A stretch of 64,000 nucleotides of DNA. Origin: Deltaproteobacteria bacterium. GTDB lineage: Bacteria > Myxococcota_A > Polyangia > DRWM01 > JAAZOP01. Below, one piece after another: positions 1 to 9,455 of the stretch (position 1 is its first letter; each line of letters starts with the position of its first letter). The stretch spans positions 1 through 64,000 of the forward strand of contig JACRCX010000045.1 in NCBI GenBank assembly GCA_016218815.1, given 5' to 3'. Below the pieces are notes generated by a model. The model was not told the origin of the DNA and did no database searches. It was given only the letters and a program-made list of their open reading frames with translations. The position numbers and the translations under genes were made by a program.

Positions 1-354
1 CTCCGGCAGGAGTTGACGGACCTCATTGCCGACGACCGTGTGGCGATCGTCGGGCCCATTCGGCAGGAGGTGCTCTCCGGCGTGCGGGACCCGGCGACGT
101 TTGATCGCCTGCGACTTCGTCTGCGCGCCTTCGAGGACGAGACGCTCGACACCGACGACTTAGAGACGGCGGCCCGGATGAACAACCGCTGCCGGCAGGC
201 GGGCATTTCCGGGAGCGCCGTCGACCTCCTGCTCTGCGCCGTCGCGCAGCGCCGCAAGCTGCCGATCTTCACCACCGACGCCGACTTCACGCGCTACGCG
301 ACGGTCCTGCCGATCGCGCTGCACCACCCTGCCCGCTCGCGACCGACGGGTTGA
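1..354 (+). CDS. PIN-domain ribonuclease (VapC-like toxin), 5' end outside window
   Basis: Probable RNA-cleaving toxin of a VapBC-type module. The frame is open from base 1 and the visible 117 residues begin inside the fold, so the first strand with the first catalytic Asp, and any vapB antitoxin gene, would lie to the left. The later PIN acids are visible in order: Glu in IRQEVLSG, Asp in SAVDLLLCA, and the last acid in [10 protein letters not shown]. The internal TTG at 13 is not taken as the start because homology-like sequence (LRQEL) continues upstream of it. The gene is followed by decayed DNA with no partner gene downstream. Other PIN nucleases cannot be excluded. The fold is fairly sure; the toxin role is inferred. 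Confidence 0.75.
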   Translation, partial: LRQELTDLIADDRVAIVGPIRQEVLSGVRDPATFDRLRLRLRAFEDETLDTDDLETAARMNNRCRQAGISGSAVDLLLCAVAQRRKLPIFTTDADFTRYATVLPIALHHPARSRPTG

Positions 355-385
355 TCTTGCGGGGGAGACCCGGGAGCTTCGTCTG

Positions 386-760
386 CGCGGCCGAAGCTCC
401 CGGGGTCCCGCCCAGCACGTAGCCGATGAAGGTTGCCGTGGTGAAGACGGGGCCCGGCGTGACCAGACCCTCGTCGATGGCATCCAGGAGTTGGCCCTCC
501 GTCAGCCAGTGCAGGCCATCAGCCTCCCCGCAGTCGCCGCTCCAGTGGACCGTCGACCGCCCGGGGTCCGGCGCCGACAAGGGCCAGGAAGCGCGCACCC
601 GTCGGCATCGCGAAGTCCGTGCGCGCCTCATGCGCCAACTTCCAGAAGCCCTCACGGAGCAGCAGCGGGATCTTGGTCGTGGCAATCGCCACGGAGATGT
701 CGAGGATCAACGGCACTGCCGCGAGGCGCGTCAGGAACCCCGCGATGACCCCGATGTCAA
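386..760 (-). pseudogene. Remnants of a DoxX-family gene and a chromate transporter (ChrA) gene
   Basis: Between the PIN gene and the gene at 950 there is no intact gene, but two recognisable fragments sit in tandem on the minus strand in different frames. About 760-534 reads as the C-terminal part of a DoxX-like membrane protein (GVIAGFLTRLAA, then [10 protein letters not shown], then a TDFAMP-containing end). About 517-386 reads as an internal ChrA segment with the family signature [20 protein letters not shown] followed by FIGYVLGG. Neither has its normal start, the frames are offset, and the ChrA piece stops abruptly after about 44 of some 200-400 residues. The rest of 355-949 shows nothing else I can support. 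I read this as gene decay. Fragment identity rests on remembered family motifs. Confidence 0.5.
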
Positions 761-949
761 CGCTCGGGCAATGGGAAAGCGCGAGCCCCGGGAAGTTGAG
801 GGTGCTCACGGGCCGACAAGCATGATGTTGGCAAGCCGATTTCCTGCCGCGGGACGGGTCGCCCAGGCCGGACGAGGCATTGTCCGCGACATCGGATTGC
901 GCCATCCTGCCTGGGGGGCGGCCGGGGCGCGAATGGGGGCGGAGGAGCC

Positions 950-1408
950 GTGGTTTTCGAAGAGAAGGCTGCCGGCGTGCTCGCGTGGCGTCACCGCCCG
1001 TGGATTCCGTGGAGCCTGGGAGTCACGGCGCTGGCGGGGGCGTTCGGCATGGGGTTGACGATCGACAGCCGATGGCAGGTGAGGTGCGCGGCGAGTGCGA
1101 GGGTCCGCGCTGCGGACGGCACGGTCACCGGAATCGGCACATGTCGCGTCGAGCGCGGTCCGCTGCTCTGGACCACGCGGGACGAGTTCGCGCTGGACGA
1201 GATCGTGGGCGTGGGCGTCGAGCACAGGGTGGATCGCGATCGCGCCGTGGGGGACAGACGCCGACCGCACCGGAGCCGCCGGCGCGACGTGCTCGAGGCG
1301 TCGGTGCGGGACCTGCGACGCTTCCTCGGCTTCGACCCGGACGCCGACCTCGAGCCGCCGCGGCCCGACCTGGCGCCGCAGCCGCATCTCGTCGTCGCAG
1401 CCCGGTAG
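950..1408 (+). CDS. Hypothetical protein with one N-terminal hydrophobic segment
   Basis: No family recognised. A GTG start follows a GGAGGAG ribosome site by two bases, and the frame keeps the strong third-position G/C bias of its neighbours for 152 codons. The product has a short basic N-terminus (VLAWRHRPW), a hydrophobic stretch around residues 20-38 (SLGVTALAGAFGMGL), then a charged region rich in Arg and Asp ending at LVVAAR. This resembles a small membrane-anchored protein whose body imitates a PH-like or signalling domain, but that is a guess. It reads toward the TPR/barrel gene 150 bases downstream. The close spacing of Shine-Dalgarno and GTG is unusual, so the start could be wrong. 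Confidence 0.45.
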   Translation: MVFEEKAAGVLAWRHRPWIPWSLGVTALAGAFGMGLTIDSRWQVRCAASARVRAADGTVTGIGTCRVERGPLLWTTRDEFALDEIVGVGVEHRVDRDRAVGDRRRPHRSRRRDVLEASVRDLRRFLGFDPDADLEPPRPDLAPQPHLVVAAR

Positions 1409-1479
1409 ATCCCGGCCGGCGGTCGTCGAGGCAGGCCCGCCGGCGCCATCCGCGGAGCGAACCGGGGCGTCGCGCCGCC

Positions 1480-1509
1480 TTGCGCCCGGCGCGCCTTGTG
1501 CACTAGCGT
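1480..1509 (+). promoter_or_regulatory. Possible sigma70-type promoter for the TPR/barrel gene
   Basis: TTGCGC at 1480-1485, an 18-base spacer, and TAGCGT at 1504-1509. The TAGCGT -10 recurs upstream of several other genes in this window. The leader to the ATG at 1562 would be about 45 bases. Confidence 0.35.
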
Positions 1510-1561
1510 TCGTCGTCGAATCGAGGTTTCGGGTGGGGTCGCTCCGCGCTCGAGGTGCACG

Positions 1562-3154
1562 ATGAAGAGGACGTTGGGGGCCGTGCCGCTGCTTGCCGTG
1601 GCCCTCGCCGCGCCGCCCGCTGCGGCGGAGGAGGTGGCCGAGGCGCCGCCGCCGCCGTCCTGCGCCGACGAGGGGTGCGTGTTGGCGACGGCACGCGCCA
1701 TGCTCGAGGCCGATCGCGAGGAAGAGGCCGCCCGATGGCTGCTCGAACAGGTGAATGTCTATCCCGACTCGGGACCGATCCAGATCCTGCTGGGCGCCGC
1801 CCAACTCCGCTCCGCCGAGCCGCTGTGGGCGATCGACACGTTCTCCCGCCGGCTGGAGCAGGCCCCGGACGATTGCGAGGCGCGGACTTGGCTGGCGTGG
1901 TCCTGGCTCCAGTTCGCCGCGGTCGAGGAAGCGGAGGCGGTGCTCGACGAGGGTGAGTGCGGCGAACGAGACCCTTGGGCCGCCCGCGTCGACCTGCTGC
2001 GCGCCTTCGCCCTGCGGTCGGCCGACGACGATCCCGGCGCCCGGGAGCAGCTCGAGGCCGCCCGCCGGCGCGACGAGGCGTTCCCCGCAGACCTCGACGC
2101 GCTCGACGGCTTCCTGCGCTCCGTCGCCCCCGACCGCCTGCCCGAGCTGGCCTGGCGCATCGACATCGCCGGGGGCTACACGACCAACGCGCTCCTGGGA
2201 GCGCCGACCGATCCGGCGCACGCGGACGTCGACATCGCGACCGACAGCCCGGTGGTCACGACCGACGTGTGGATGCGGTTCACGCCGGACTTCGGGTTCT
2301 GGTTGAAGCCGACCCTCGAGTTGATGCCGAAACTCCAGATTTTTCCGTTCGAGGACGTTCGCGAGCAGAGCTACGTCGACCTGAGCGGGCGCGTCGGCGT
2401 CTACCTGGACTGGGACCTGCCGCGCATCCTCCTGGCCTACCGGCCGAGCTACCTGCTGCTGTTCGGCGCGCCGGGCGAGGCGCCGGTCTGGTACTACGCT
2501 TCGCATCGGGCCGAGGTCGAGGCGGAGATCACGTCGTGGCTGATGGCGTTCGCCGGTGCCGGACACAGGGCGTTCGACGAGCTGGGGAGGACGCGGGACG
2601 AGGTCGACGGCGGGTTCGGCGGGAGCCTGGAGTTCGTCGATGACCTGTTCATCCTCTGGACGGTGGTCGCACGCGGGATGTGGGCGCGGGATCCGGCGTA
2701 CAACGTCGGCGGCGTCACGGGGAGCTTCCATCTCCAGTACCGCTGGGCCGAGGGGTTCAGCTCGCGCGCCGGGGTGACGGTGGCGGGAGACTGGTACCCG
2801 GACTCGGAGGGGGCCGAAGCGTTCGGCGAGGGCCCGGCGCGGGCGGATCTGTTCGTGCGCGCCGGCTATCAGCTCTGGTCGCCGGCGTTGTGGGGGTTCC
2901 GGCTGGGCGTGAGCTACGACTATTCGTTCCGGGACAGCACGCTGCCGGCGTTCGACTTCGACGACCACCGTGTCCTGCTCAAGCTGACCTGGTCCGGCGA
3001 GACCGACCTGGCCGGGCCTTCGGCATCCGACGCCTCGACCACCGCCGACTTCGATTGGGGGGTCGGCGGCGGCGAGTCCGCGCTGCTCGACCGCGTCCAG
3101 GATCTGCTGCGCCAGGAGGAGCAGGTCTTCCGTTCGTGCGGCTGCGCGGAGTAG
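1562..3154 (+). CDS. Exported TPR protein with C-terminal outer-membrane beta-barrel
   Basis: A 530-residue envelope protein. The ATG at 1562 is chosen because it opens a clean signal peptide (MKRTLGAVPLLAVALA, cleavage near AAA-EE); an upstream in-frame start would bury it. Residues about 35-190 are Ala/Leu/Glu-rich helical pairs of TPR type (ARAMLEADREEEAARWLLEQ and following units). From about residue 195 the sequence changes to alternating aromatic strands (GGYTTNALLG, VWMRFTPDFGFW, YDYSFRD) that fit an outer-membrane barrel, with a strand-like segment LLKLTW near 475 and a short tail carrying CGC. Function is unknown; such TPR-barrel proteins often take part in polysaccharide or lipid export. 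It converges on the gene at 3161-3925 with only six bases between them. Confidence 0.75.
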   Translation: MKRTLGAVPLLAVALAAPPAAAEEVAEAPPPPSCADEGCVLATARAMLEADREEEAARWLLEQVNVYPDSGPIQILLGAAQLRSAEPLWAIDTFSRRLEQAPDDCEARTWLAWSWLQFAAVEEAEAVLDEGECGERDPWAARVDLLRAFALRSADDDPGAREQLEAARRRDEAFPADLDALDGFLRSVAPDRLPELAWRIDIAGGYTTNALLGAPTDPAHADVDIATDSPVVTTDVWMRFTPDFGFWLKPTLELMPKLQIFPFEDVREQSYVDLSGRVGVYLDWDLPRILLAYRPSYLLLFGAPGEAPVWYYASHRAEVEAEITSWLMAFAGAGHRAFDELGRTRDEVDGGFGGSLEFVDDLFILWTVVARGMWARDPAYNVGGVTGSFHLQYRWAEGFSSRAGVTVAGDWYPDSEGAEAFGEGPARADLFVRAGYQLWSPALWGFRLGVSYDYSFRDSTLPAFDFDDHRVLLKLTWSGETDLAGPSASDASTTADFDWGVGGGESALLDRVQDLLRQEEQVFRSCGCAE

Positions 3155-3160
3155 CGGCGG

Positions 3161-3925
3161 TCAGGGGGTCGGGGGCGGACACTCCTCGTCCATCGCGTCG
3201 CGCCACTCGGAGACGATCGCCTCACCCTCCTCGCCGAGGACGAGCGTCGGGTCGAGCGGTCCGTGATCGGTCAGGTAGCAGCCGTGGGCGTCGACCAGGA
3301 TGAAGTGGTACCAGGTCGAGCCGTAGGCTTCCCAGATCCGCAGGGCGTCGGTGTCGTGGATGACGGGGTCGGTGACGTCGGGTCCCAGGTGCGCGCCGAC
3401 GTCCTCGGGCGTCGCGAGCGCGGTCGTGAGCTGGACCCAGACCATGCGCGGCGCGAGCCCGTCCGCCGCCAGCTCGGACTGTCGCTGCTGGAGCGCGGCG
3501 TAGTCGCCCGTGCAGTGGCCGCAGTAGACCGAGCCGAAGAAGAGGCCGACGCCGTCGGGGAAGTCGCCGGGGACGCAGACCTCCGTGCCCGCCGTGGGGG
3601 AGTTGGGGTTGATGTCGGTGCCGCAGAACTCGTGGGCCAGCGGGCATTCGCATTCGGCGCCGATCCGATGGCACCTCCGGTCCACGCACTCCTCGCTGGA
3701 GGCGCAGTCGTCCTGCGACGCGCAGCCGACGACGCAGAAGCGCTCCTCGCAGACCTTGCCGTGGCCGCAGTCCGCGTCGGCGGTGCACTCCGGCTCCTCG
3801 CACGCGCCGGCCTGCTCCCGGCAGACCTGGGACCCCGGGCAATCCGCGTCGCGCAGGCAGTGCGACGAGATGCACGACATCCCGGCCGAGGCCCCGAGTC
3901 CGCACAGCACGATCAACCACCGCAT
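3161..3925 (-). CDS. Exported Cys-rich protein with thioredoxin-like domain
   Basis: A 254-residue secreted or lipid-anchored protein. The N-terminus is a hydrophobic export signal (MRWLIVLCGLGASAG) followed by Cys18; the lipobox is weak (GMSC), so lipidation is uncertain. Residues 23-97 carry many Cys in short DADC/CxxxxxC units of the kind common in myxobacterial surface proteins. From about residue 125 a thioredoxin-like fold begins (VGLFFGSVYCGHC), with the redox pair CGHC at 135-138 and a later strand YHFILVDAHG. This suggests a thiol-disulfide protein acting outside the cytoplasm, perhaps on its own Cys-rich neighbours. The substrate is unknown. Confidence 0.7.
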   Translation of the reverse strand: MRWLIVLCGLGASAGMSCISSHCLRDADCPGSQVCREQAGACEEPECTADADCGHGKVCEERFCVVGCASQDDCASSEECVDRRCHRIGAECECPLAHEFCGTDINPNSPTAGTEVCVPGDFPDGVGLFFGSVYCGHCTGDYAALQQRQSELAADGLAPRMVWVQLTTALATPEDVGAHLGPDVTDPVIHDTDALRIWEAYGSTWYHFILVDAHGCYLTDHGPLDPTLVLGEEGEAIVSEWRDAMDEECPPPTP

Positions 3926-3998
3926 GACACACCTCGCACGACAGAAAGATTAGCCCGTGCGGCCCGCGGCGTCGAGTCCCGGGGGAGGCCGGCGGGAA

Positions 3999-4034
3999 GT
4001 CATGAGTCATGAGTCGAGAGTCGTGAGTCGTGGG
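3999..4034. repeat. Short phrase repeat (ATGAGTC/GTGAGTC units)
   Basis: About four imperfect copies of a GAGTCATGAGTC-like unit in the divergent gap between the Cys-rich protein and the SprT-like gene. It belongs to the set of short intergenic phrase repeats seen throughout the window. Confidence 0.6.
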
Positions 4035-4116
4035 CCGGGAAGATGGCTTCCTCGAAACCGACCGGCCGGTAGAATCCGTTCGGAATCGACCGCGGTTGTA
4101 CTACGCTCCGGGGCTG

Positions 4117-5202
4117 ATGGACGACGCGCGGACCGGCGATTCGCTTTCCGTGGAGTTGGAGGCGGCGGCGCTGCGCGCGGTGGTCCGGTGCTGGGACGAC
4201 CTGAACGCCTCCCATTTCCGGCGGAGCCTTCGGAAGCCGGCAATTGAGTTGTCCGACGGCCGCAGTCGGCTCGGCCTGTGGGACCGCGAGCACCGCGCCA
4301 TCCGCCTGGGCCGCTCGCTCCTGGCCGATCACGGCTGGGGCACCGTCGTCGAGGTGCTCAAGCACGAGATGGCGCACCAGTTCGTGGACGAGGTGCTCGG
4401 CGAGTTGGAGGCCCACGGGGCGGCGTTCCGCAAGGTCTGCGAGGAACGCGGGATCGACCCGCGCGCCACCGGCGTGCCGCAAGGCGACGGCGCGCGGGCG
4501 CCCGCGTACGGGAAGATCCTGGAACGCGTGGCGAAGCTGCTGGCGCTGGCGGGAAGCCCCAACGAGCACGAGGCGCGCTCGGCCGCGGCCGCTGCCCAAC
4601 GGCTGATGCTGAAGTACAACCTGGAGGAGCTGGCGTCGGGCGCCGCGCCCCGCCGCTACGAGTTCCGCCACCTGGGGCGGCCGACCGGCCGCATCGACGA
4701 GAGCCGCCGCCTGCTGGCCGGGATCCTGGCCGGCCACTACTTCGTGGAGACGATCTGGGTGCCCGTCTGGCGCGCGCGCGAGGGCCGTCGCGGCAGCGTG
4801 CTCGAGGTCGTCGGGACACCCGCGAACCTCGAGCTGGCCGAGTACGTCCACGCGTTCCTGGACGCGACCGCGGAGCGGCTCTGGCGCGAGCACAAGCGGG
4901 AGGGCGGTATCCGCGGCAATCGCGACCGCCGCGTCTTCCGTGCGGGCGTGATGACGGGCTTTGCCGAGACGCTGGGGGCCCAGCGGCGCGTGTCGCAGGA
5001 AGAGGGGCTGGTGTGGGTCGGCGACCGGGACCTGCGCGACCACCTGCGCAAGCGCTACCCGCACATCCGCTGGACGCGGCACGCGGGCAACCGGCGCAAC
5101 GCCGCCTGGACGGATGGCCGCGAGGCCGGCCGCGGGATCGTGCTGCGCAAGGGGGTCACGCGCGGCCCGACGGGTTCCGTGCCCCTGTTGACCGGGCGCT
5201 GA
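4117..5202 (+). CDS. SprT-like zinc-dependent domain fused to DUF2786
   Basis: A 361-residue predicted cytoplasmic protein. Residues about 15-115 form a SprT-like metalloprotease domain: metal-binding HEMAH at 83-87 followed by a downstream acidic/His segment ELEAHGAAF in the usual place of the third ligand. Residues about 130-170 match DUF2786 (KILERVAKLLALAGSPNEHE, then AAAAAQRLMLKYNLEE). The C-terminal half, with AEYVHAFLDATAERLW and a basic tail, is typical of DUF2786 proteins. SprT-type proteases in eukaryotes (SPRTN) act on DNA-protein crosslinks; the bacterial fusion has no settled role. The ATG at 4117 follows a weak ribosome site (CCGGGG); an in-frame start further upstream is possible. 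Confidence 0.75.
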   Translation: MDDARTGDSLSVELEAAALRAVVRCWDDLNASHFRRSLRKPAIELSDGRSRLGLWDREHRAIRLGRSLLADHGWGTVVEVLKHEMAHQFVDEVLGELEAHGAAFRKVCEERGIDPRATGVPQGDGARAPAYGKILERVAKLLALAGSPNEHEARSAAAAAQRLMLKYNLEELASGAAPRRYEFRHLGRPTGRIDESRRLLAGILAGHYFVETIWVPVWRAREGRRGSVLEVVGTPANLELAEYVHAFLDATAERLWREHKREGGIRGNRDRRVFRAGVMTGFAETLGAQRRVSQEEGLVWVGDRDLRDHLRKRYPHIRWTRHAGNRRNAAWTDGREAGRGIVLRKGVTRGPTGSVPLLTGR

Positions 5203-5296
5203 AGCACCGGGACGCTCGACGGCCTCGGGGTCGGCGCTTGCCCCGCTGCTCGACCGCTCGACCGCTCGACCCTTCGACTCGCTTCGCTCGCTCAGG

Positions 5297-5313
5297 GCGG
5301 GCCCTTGGCCCGC
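5297..5313. terminator. Perfect hairpin between convergent genes
   Basis: GCGGGCC, loop CTT, GGCCCGC lies at the very end of the glutamine synthetase gene, facing the SprT/DUF2786 gene. There is no U-tract on either strand, so intrinsic termination is doubtful. The adjacent 5255-5295 holds a CGCTCGACC phrase repeat. Nothing else is seen in this gap. Confidence 0.3.
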
Positions 5314-6782
5314 TAGAACATGTTCCACAGGTACTGGTTGGTGACCTCGTGGTGGAACTGGATCTCGGAGACCTTGACCAGCGAGCCCAGGGCCTTGGGG
5401 CAGCGGTCGGCGGCGGCCTGCTTGATCTCGGCGTAGCGTCCGCGAAGCTCCTCGCCGAGCAGCTCGGCGGCCCAGGCGCTGGACTTGAAGTGCCGCAGGG
5501 CGTCGTGGATGTTGTCGGGGAGGAAGCGCGTTCGCGGCCGCTTGCCGTCGTCCGCGTCCTCCAGCGGTCCCTCCAGGCCCGTGCGCAGCAGGGTGTAGAA
5601 CATGAGGTACGGGTTGGCGTCGGGGCTGACCGCGCGGAACTCGATCCGTGCCGAGTTCCTGTTCGCCAGCGGGATGCGGATCATCGCCCCGCGGTCGATC
5701 GCGGACACGTTGATCTTGTTCGGCGCCTCGTAGTGCGGGTCGAGCCGCCGGTAGGCGTTGACGCTGGAGTTGAAGACCATGCAGAGGTCGTTGGCGCTGG
5801 AGAGCAGGCGCTGGATGAAGCCGTGCGCGAGCTTGGACAGGCCGGCCTCGCCCTTGGCGTCGTAGAACAGGTTCTGGCCCTTGCGCGCGAGCGAGACGTT
5901 GGTGTGCATGCCGCTGCCGTTGACGCCGGCGACCGGCTTGGGCAGGAAGCTGGCGGTCATTCCCTGGTTGTGCGCGACCTGGCGGCAGAGCAGCTTGTAG
6001 AGCTGGATCTGGTCCGCCGCCACCGTCACCTCGGTGTGCTCGTAGTTCATCTCGAACTGCGACGGCGCCACCTCCGGGTGGTCCTTCTCGTTGCCGAACG
6101 CCATCGCCCGCTGCACCTCGGCCGCGCCGTCGATGAACCGCCGCAGCGGCGCGTTGGGCAGCGAGTGGTAGTACCCGCCGGTCGAGATGAATTCGAACTT
6201 CCCGCGCTCGTGGTAGTGCCGTTCGGCGTTCTCTCCCAGGAAGATGAAGCCCTCGATCTCGTTCGCCGCGTGGCATGCGGTCCCGTCCTTGCGGCACAGC
6301 TCGTCGGCGTAGCGGCGCAGCGTCGAGCGCATGTCGGCGGGGTAGGGCGAACCGTCGCGCGAGAGGACCTCGCCGAAGACCAGCACCTTGCCCGGGCCGA
6401 AGACGTCCGCGGGGAGCCAGTAGAAGCTGGGCCAGTCCAGGCCCAGCCGCAGATCGGACTCCTGCTGGCGCGAGAAGCCGCGGATCGACGAGCCGTCGAA
6501 GGTCAGGTTGTCGTCGCCGCGGCGCAGCAGGAACCCCTTGTCGTAGTCCAGGATGTGGAAGCGTCCCTCGAGATCCGAGAAGCACACGGTCACCGCCTTG
6601 ATCCGCCTCTCGTCCCGCAGGTACTTGAGGCGCTGCTCGCGCACCTTGTGCGCCGGGACCCGGTCGAGCCTGGCCTGCTTCGACTCGAGGTTCAGCTCCT
6701 GGAGCCGCTCGTACGGAATCTCCAGGAAATCGCGCAACGGAGGGCACGTCGGGTCGGTCGTGGGCTTCCGGTTTGCTTCCAT
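5313..6782 (-). CDS. glnA: Glutamine synthetase, type I-like, without adenylylation loop
   Basis: Makes glutamine from glutamate, ammonia and ATP in the cytoplasm. The 489 residues carry the family signatures: TFDGSSIRGF, the glutamate-bearing EVAPSQFEMNYEH, the ATP/metal loop VNGSGMHTN, YEAPNKINVSAIDRGAM with IRIP, and RIEFRAVSPDANPYL. After NPYL the classic adenylylation site (NLYDLPPEE in GSI-beta) is missing; the segment reads GKRPRTRFLPDNIHDALRHF instead, so control by GlnE-type adenylylation looks impossible. No glnB or ntrBC lies nearby. A GGAGG lies 12 bases before the ATG. A glutamine synthetase-like gamma-glutamyl ligase is the main alternative, though the full set of active-site motifs argues for true GS activity. 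Confidence 0.9.
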   Translation of the reverse strand: MEANRKPTTDPTCPPLRDFLEIPYERLQELNLESKQARLDRVPAHKVREQRLKYLRDERRIKAVTVCFSDLEGRFHILDYDKGFLLRRGDDNLTFDGSSIRGFSRQQESDLRLGLDWPSFYWLPADVFGPGKVLVFGEVLSRDGSPYPADMRSTLRRYADELCRKDGTACHAANEIEGFIFLGENAERHYHERGKFEFISTGGYYHSLPNAPLRRFIDGAAEVQRAMAFGNEKDHPEVAPSQFEMNYEHTEVTVAADQIQLYKLLCRQVAHNQGMTASFLPKPVAGVNGSGMHTNVSLARKGQNLFYDAKGEAGLSKLAHGFIQRLLSSANDLCMVFNSSVNAYRRLDPHYEAPNKINVSAIDRGAMIRIPLANRNSARIEFRAVSPDANPYLMFYTLLRTGLEGPLEDADDGKRPRTRFLPDNIHDALRHFKSSAWAAELLGEELRGRYAEIKQAAADRCPKALGSLVKVSEIQFHHEVTNQYLWNMF

Positions 6783-6812
6783 TTAGTCTATCTGCCTCCA
6801 GGAATGGAGCCG

Positions 6813-6840
6813 AATAGACCAGAACTAGAACAAAAGGCAA
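6813..6840 (-). promoter_or_regulatory. Possible promoter of glnA
   Basis: Reading leftward: TTGCCT (6840-6835), 16 bases, TCTATT (6818-6813). The stretch is locally AT-rich in an otherwise GC-rich window. No sigma54-type GG-N10-GC element was noticed. Confidence 0.35.
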
Positions 6841-6882
6841 GTAAATTATTGTAGCGCTACTGCGCGGCCGTCCGTGCGGCCG

Positions 6883-7947
<1,065 letters not shown>

Positions 7948-7993
7948 CCGCTCCTCCCGCGCGCCGGTTCCCCGCGGCGCCTCGCGAGAGGAA

Positions 7994-8020
7994 AGGTAAG
8001 CACGGCCGGATTTCGCGCAA
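7994..8020 (-). promoter_or_regulatory. Weak promoter candidate for the msr fusion
   Basis: TTGCGC (8020-8015), 15 bases, TTACCT (7999-7994) within GTGCTTACCTT. The same GTGCTTACCTT phrase occurs before the lipoprotein gene at 36919. The -35 overlaps the CGCAAAGGA repeat. Confidence 0.25.
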
Positions 8021-8052
8021 AGGACGCAAAGGGACGCAAAGGACGCAAAGGG
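8016..8052. repeat. Tandem CGCAAAGGA phrase repeat
   Basis: Four copies of CGCAAAGG(G)A in 37 bases, between two minus-strand genes, right after the stop codon region of the upstream lipoprotein gene. One of the window's phrase-repeat families. Confidence 0.7.
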
Positions 8053-8064
8053 CGGGGACGGGGG

Positions 8065-9069
8065 TCAGCCGGGGCAGGCGGGCATGTCGCAGACGAAGCC
8101 GCCGGCGGGGTTCGCCCAGTCGGGGACGCACCAGCCCGAGGGGCAGTCGGCGCCGGGCACGCAGTCGCCGGGATAGCGGCAGAACTTGTTGGAGACCGGG
8201 GGCGGGTCGAGCGCCGAGCAGGGGTCGCGAACGCCCGCACATTGCCCGCCCGCCTCGGAGGCGCAGTCCGCGTCCGTGCGGCAGCCGACGGCGACGCAGC
8301 GGTTGACCGGCAGGCCCCACGCGCCGGCCGGGACGCACAGGGACGTCGGCGGCGGGCTTGGGCAGTCCGCGTCGGTGGTGCACTCGGAGCAGGCGCACTC
8401 GTTGTGCGGCATGAGGAAGCCCGGGTAGAACTCCAATGTCAGATAGCAGTCGCAGCCCGGATCGCAGTCGGCGGAACCGGTGCACTGGTCTGCCTCGGGG
8501 TTCGTGCTCGGGCCGGTCGCGGGCGCGGGCGGGAGGTAGACGCAGGTCGGAAGGCCGCCGGGCTCGTCGGGAATCCGCATGCAGGATCCGCCGGGGCAGT
8601 CGCTGTCGTCGAGGCACTCGACCGTGCATGGGGTGAGCCAGGTCCCGACGCGTGCGCGCCGCCCCTCGCACAGGTTGTGGTACGGGTTTCCCGAACAGTC
8701 GCAGACGGTCGCGCCCGGCGCGCCGGTGCAGTCGTCGGGCGGAGCGGCGCAGGTGCCGACGTAGTCGCTCGAGCAGTAGGGCGGCCCGGATTGGACGCAG
8801 AGGAGGCCGGGGAGGCAGCCGGGGGTCATGGCGGCACCGCAGGGGTCGCCGGGACCCGCGCCGTCCGCCTCCGCGTCCGCCTCCGCGTCCGCTGCCGCGT
8901 CCACTTCGACGGACAGGTCCGTCCCGGTGTCGGTGGCCGCGTCCGCGTCCGTGCCCGCGTCGGCCCCGGCGTCGTTGCCGGCGGACTCGTAACAGCCGCC
9001 CGGCAGGATCGGCAGCAGCGCGGCGAGAGCGAGGCGAGGGAGCCGTGATCGGGTGTAGAGCGTCGTCAT
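8065..9069 (-). CDS. Cys-rich surface lipoprotein with Asp/Ala linker
   Basis: A 334-residue predicted lipoprotein of unknown function. The ATG at 9069 is preceded by GGAGGAAG seven bases upstream and opens a lipoprotein signal ending in the lipobox LPGGC (Cys26). Residues about 31-70 form an Asp/Ala/Thr linker (DAGADAGTDADAAT), encoded by near-hexamer repeats. The rest is a series of Cys units (CTGSADCDPGCDCY, CTTDADCPS, CRTDADCASEAGGQC) resembling the short Cys repeats typical of myxobacterial surface proteins. There is no catalytic motif. The gene stands alone, 138 bases after the tRNA on the same strand, so read-through from the tRNA promoter cannot be excluded. Confidence 0.75.
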   Translation of the reverse strand: MTTLYTRSRLPRLALAALLPILPGGCYESAGNDAGADAGTDADAATDTGTDLSVEVDAAADAEADAEADGAGPGDPCGAAMTPGCLPGLLCVQSGPPYCSSDYVGTCAAPPDDCTGAPGATVCDCSGNPYHNLCEGRRARVGTWLTPCTVECLDDSDCPGGSCMRIPDEPGGLPTCVYLPPAPATGPSTNPEADQCTGSADCDPGCDCYLTLEFYPGFLMPHNECACSECTTDADCPSPPPTSLCVPAGAWGLPVNRCVAVGCRTDADCASEAGGQCAGVRDPCSALDPPPVSNKFCRYPGDCVPGADCPSGWCVPDWANPAGGFVCDMPACPG

Positions 9070-9207
9070 GTCATCTTCCTCCGGTTCGGATCGATGCTGG
9101 ACCTGAACCCAAGCCTGACACGAGCGGCGCGGTCGTTCAAGCGGCCTTCGCGGACACACGTTCCCTCGCCGGCCCCGCGCCGACCTCGTCCAACCCGATG
9201 TTTTCCC

Positions 9208-9283
<76 letters not shown>

Positions 9284-9306
9284 ACGGCCGCTCTCGGCCG
9301 GGCGGC

Positions 9307-9334
9307 ATCATACCTACGGGGGGTCGGAGTGCAA
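9307..9334 (-). promoter_or_regulatory. Promoter of tRNA-Ala
   Basis: TTGCAC (9334-9329), 16-base spacer, TATGAT (9312-9307): a close match to a housekeeping promoter, placed about 24 bases before the mature tRNA. The remainder of 9284-9455 holds one arm of the ACCAACAAC phrase repeat near 9368 and no gene. Confidence 0.6.
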
Positions 9335-9455
9335 GGGAAATCTCGACCGAGCGGTCCGTCTTCGGACCAGGAACCAACAACGAACGACCGTCAATTCCCG
9401 GATGACATCGTCGTCGTGCGGGGTGTAACCTCCGGTCGCGCGCGGAAGGGCACGG

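Noticed and set aside
806..2968. Long open frame on the minus strand opposite the TPR/barrel gene
   Set aside because: Antisense shadow of a high-GC gene: composition dominated by Arg, Pro and Gly, no domain, and no ribosome site. The plus-strand gene has a signal peptide and clear domains.
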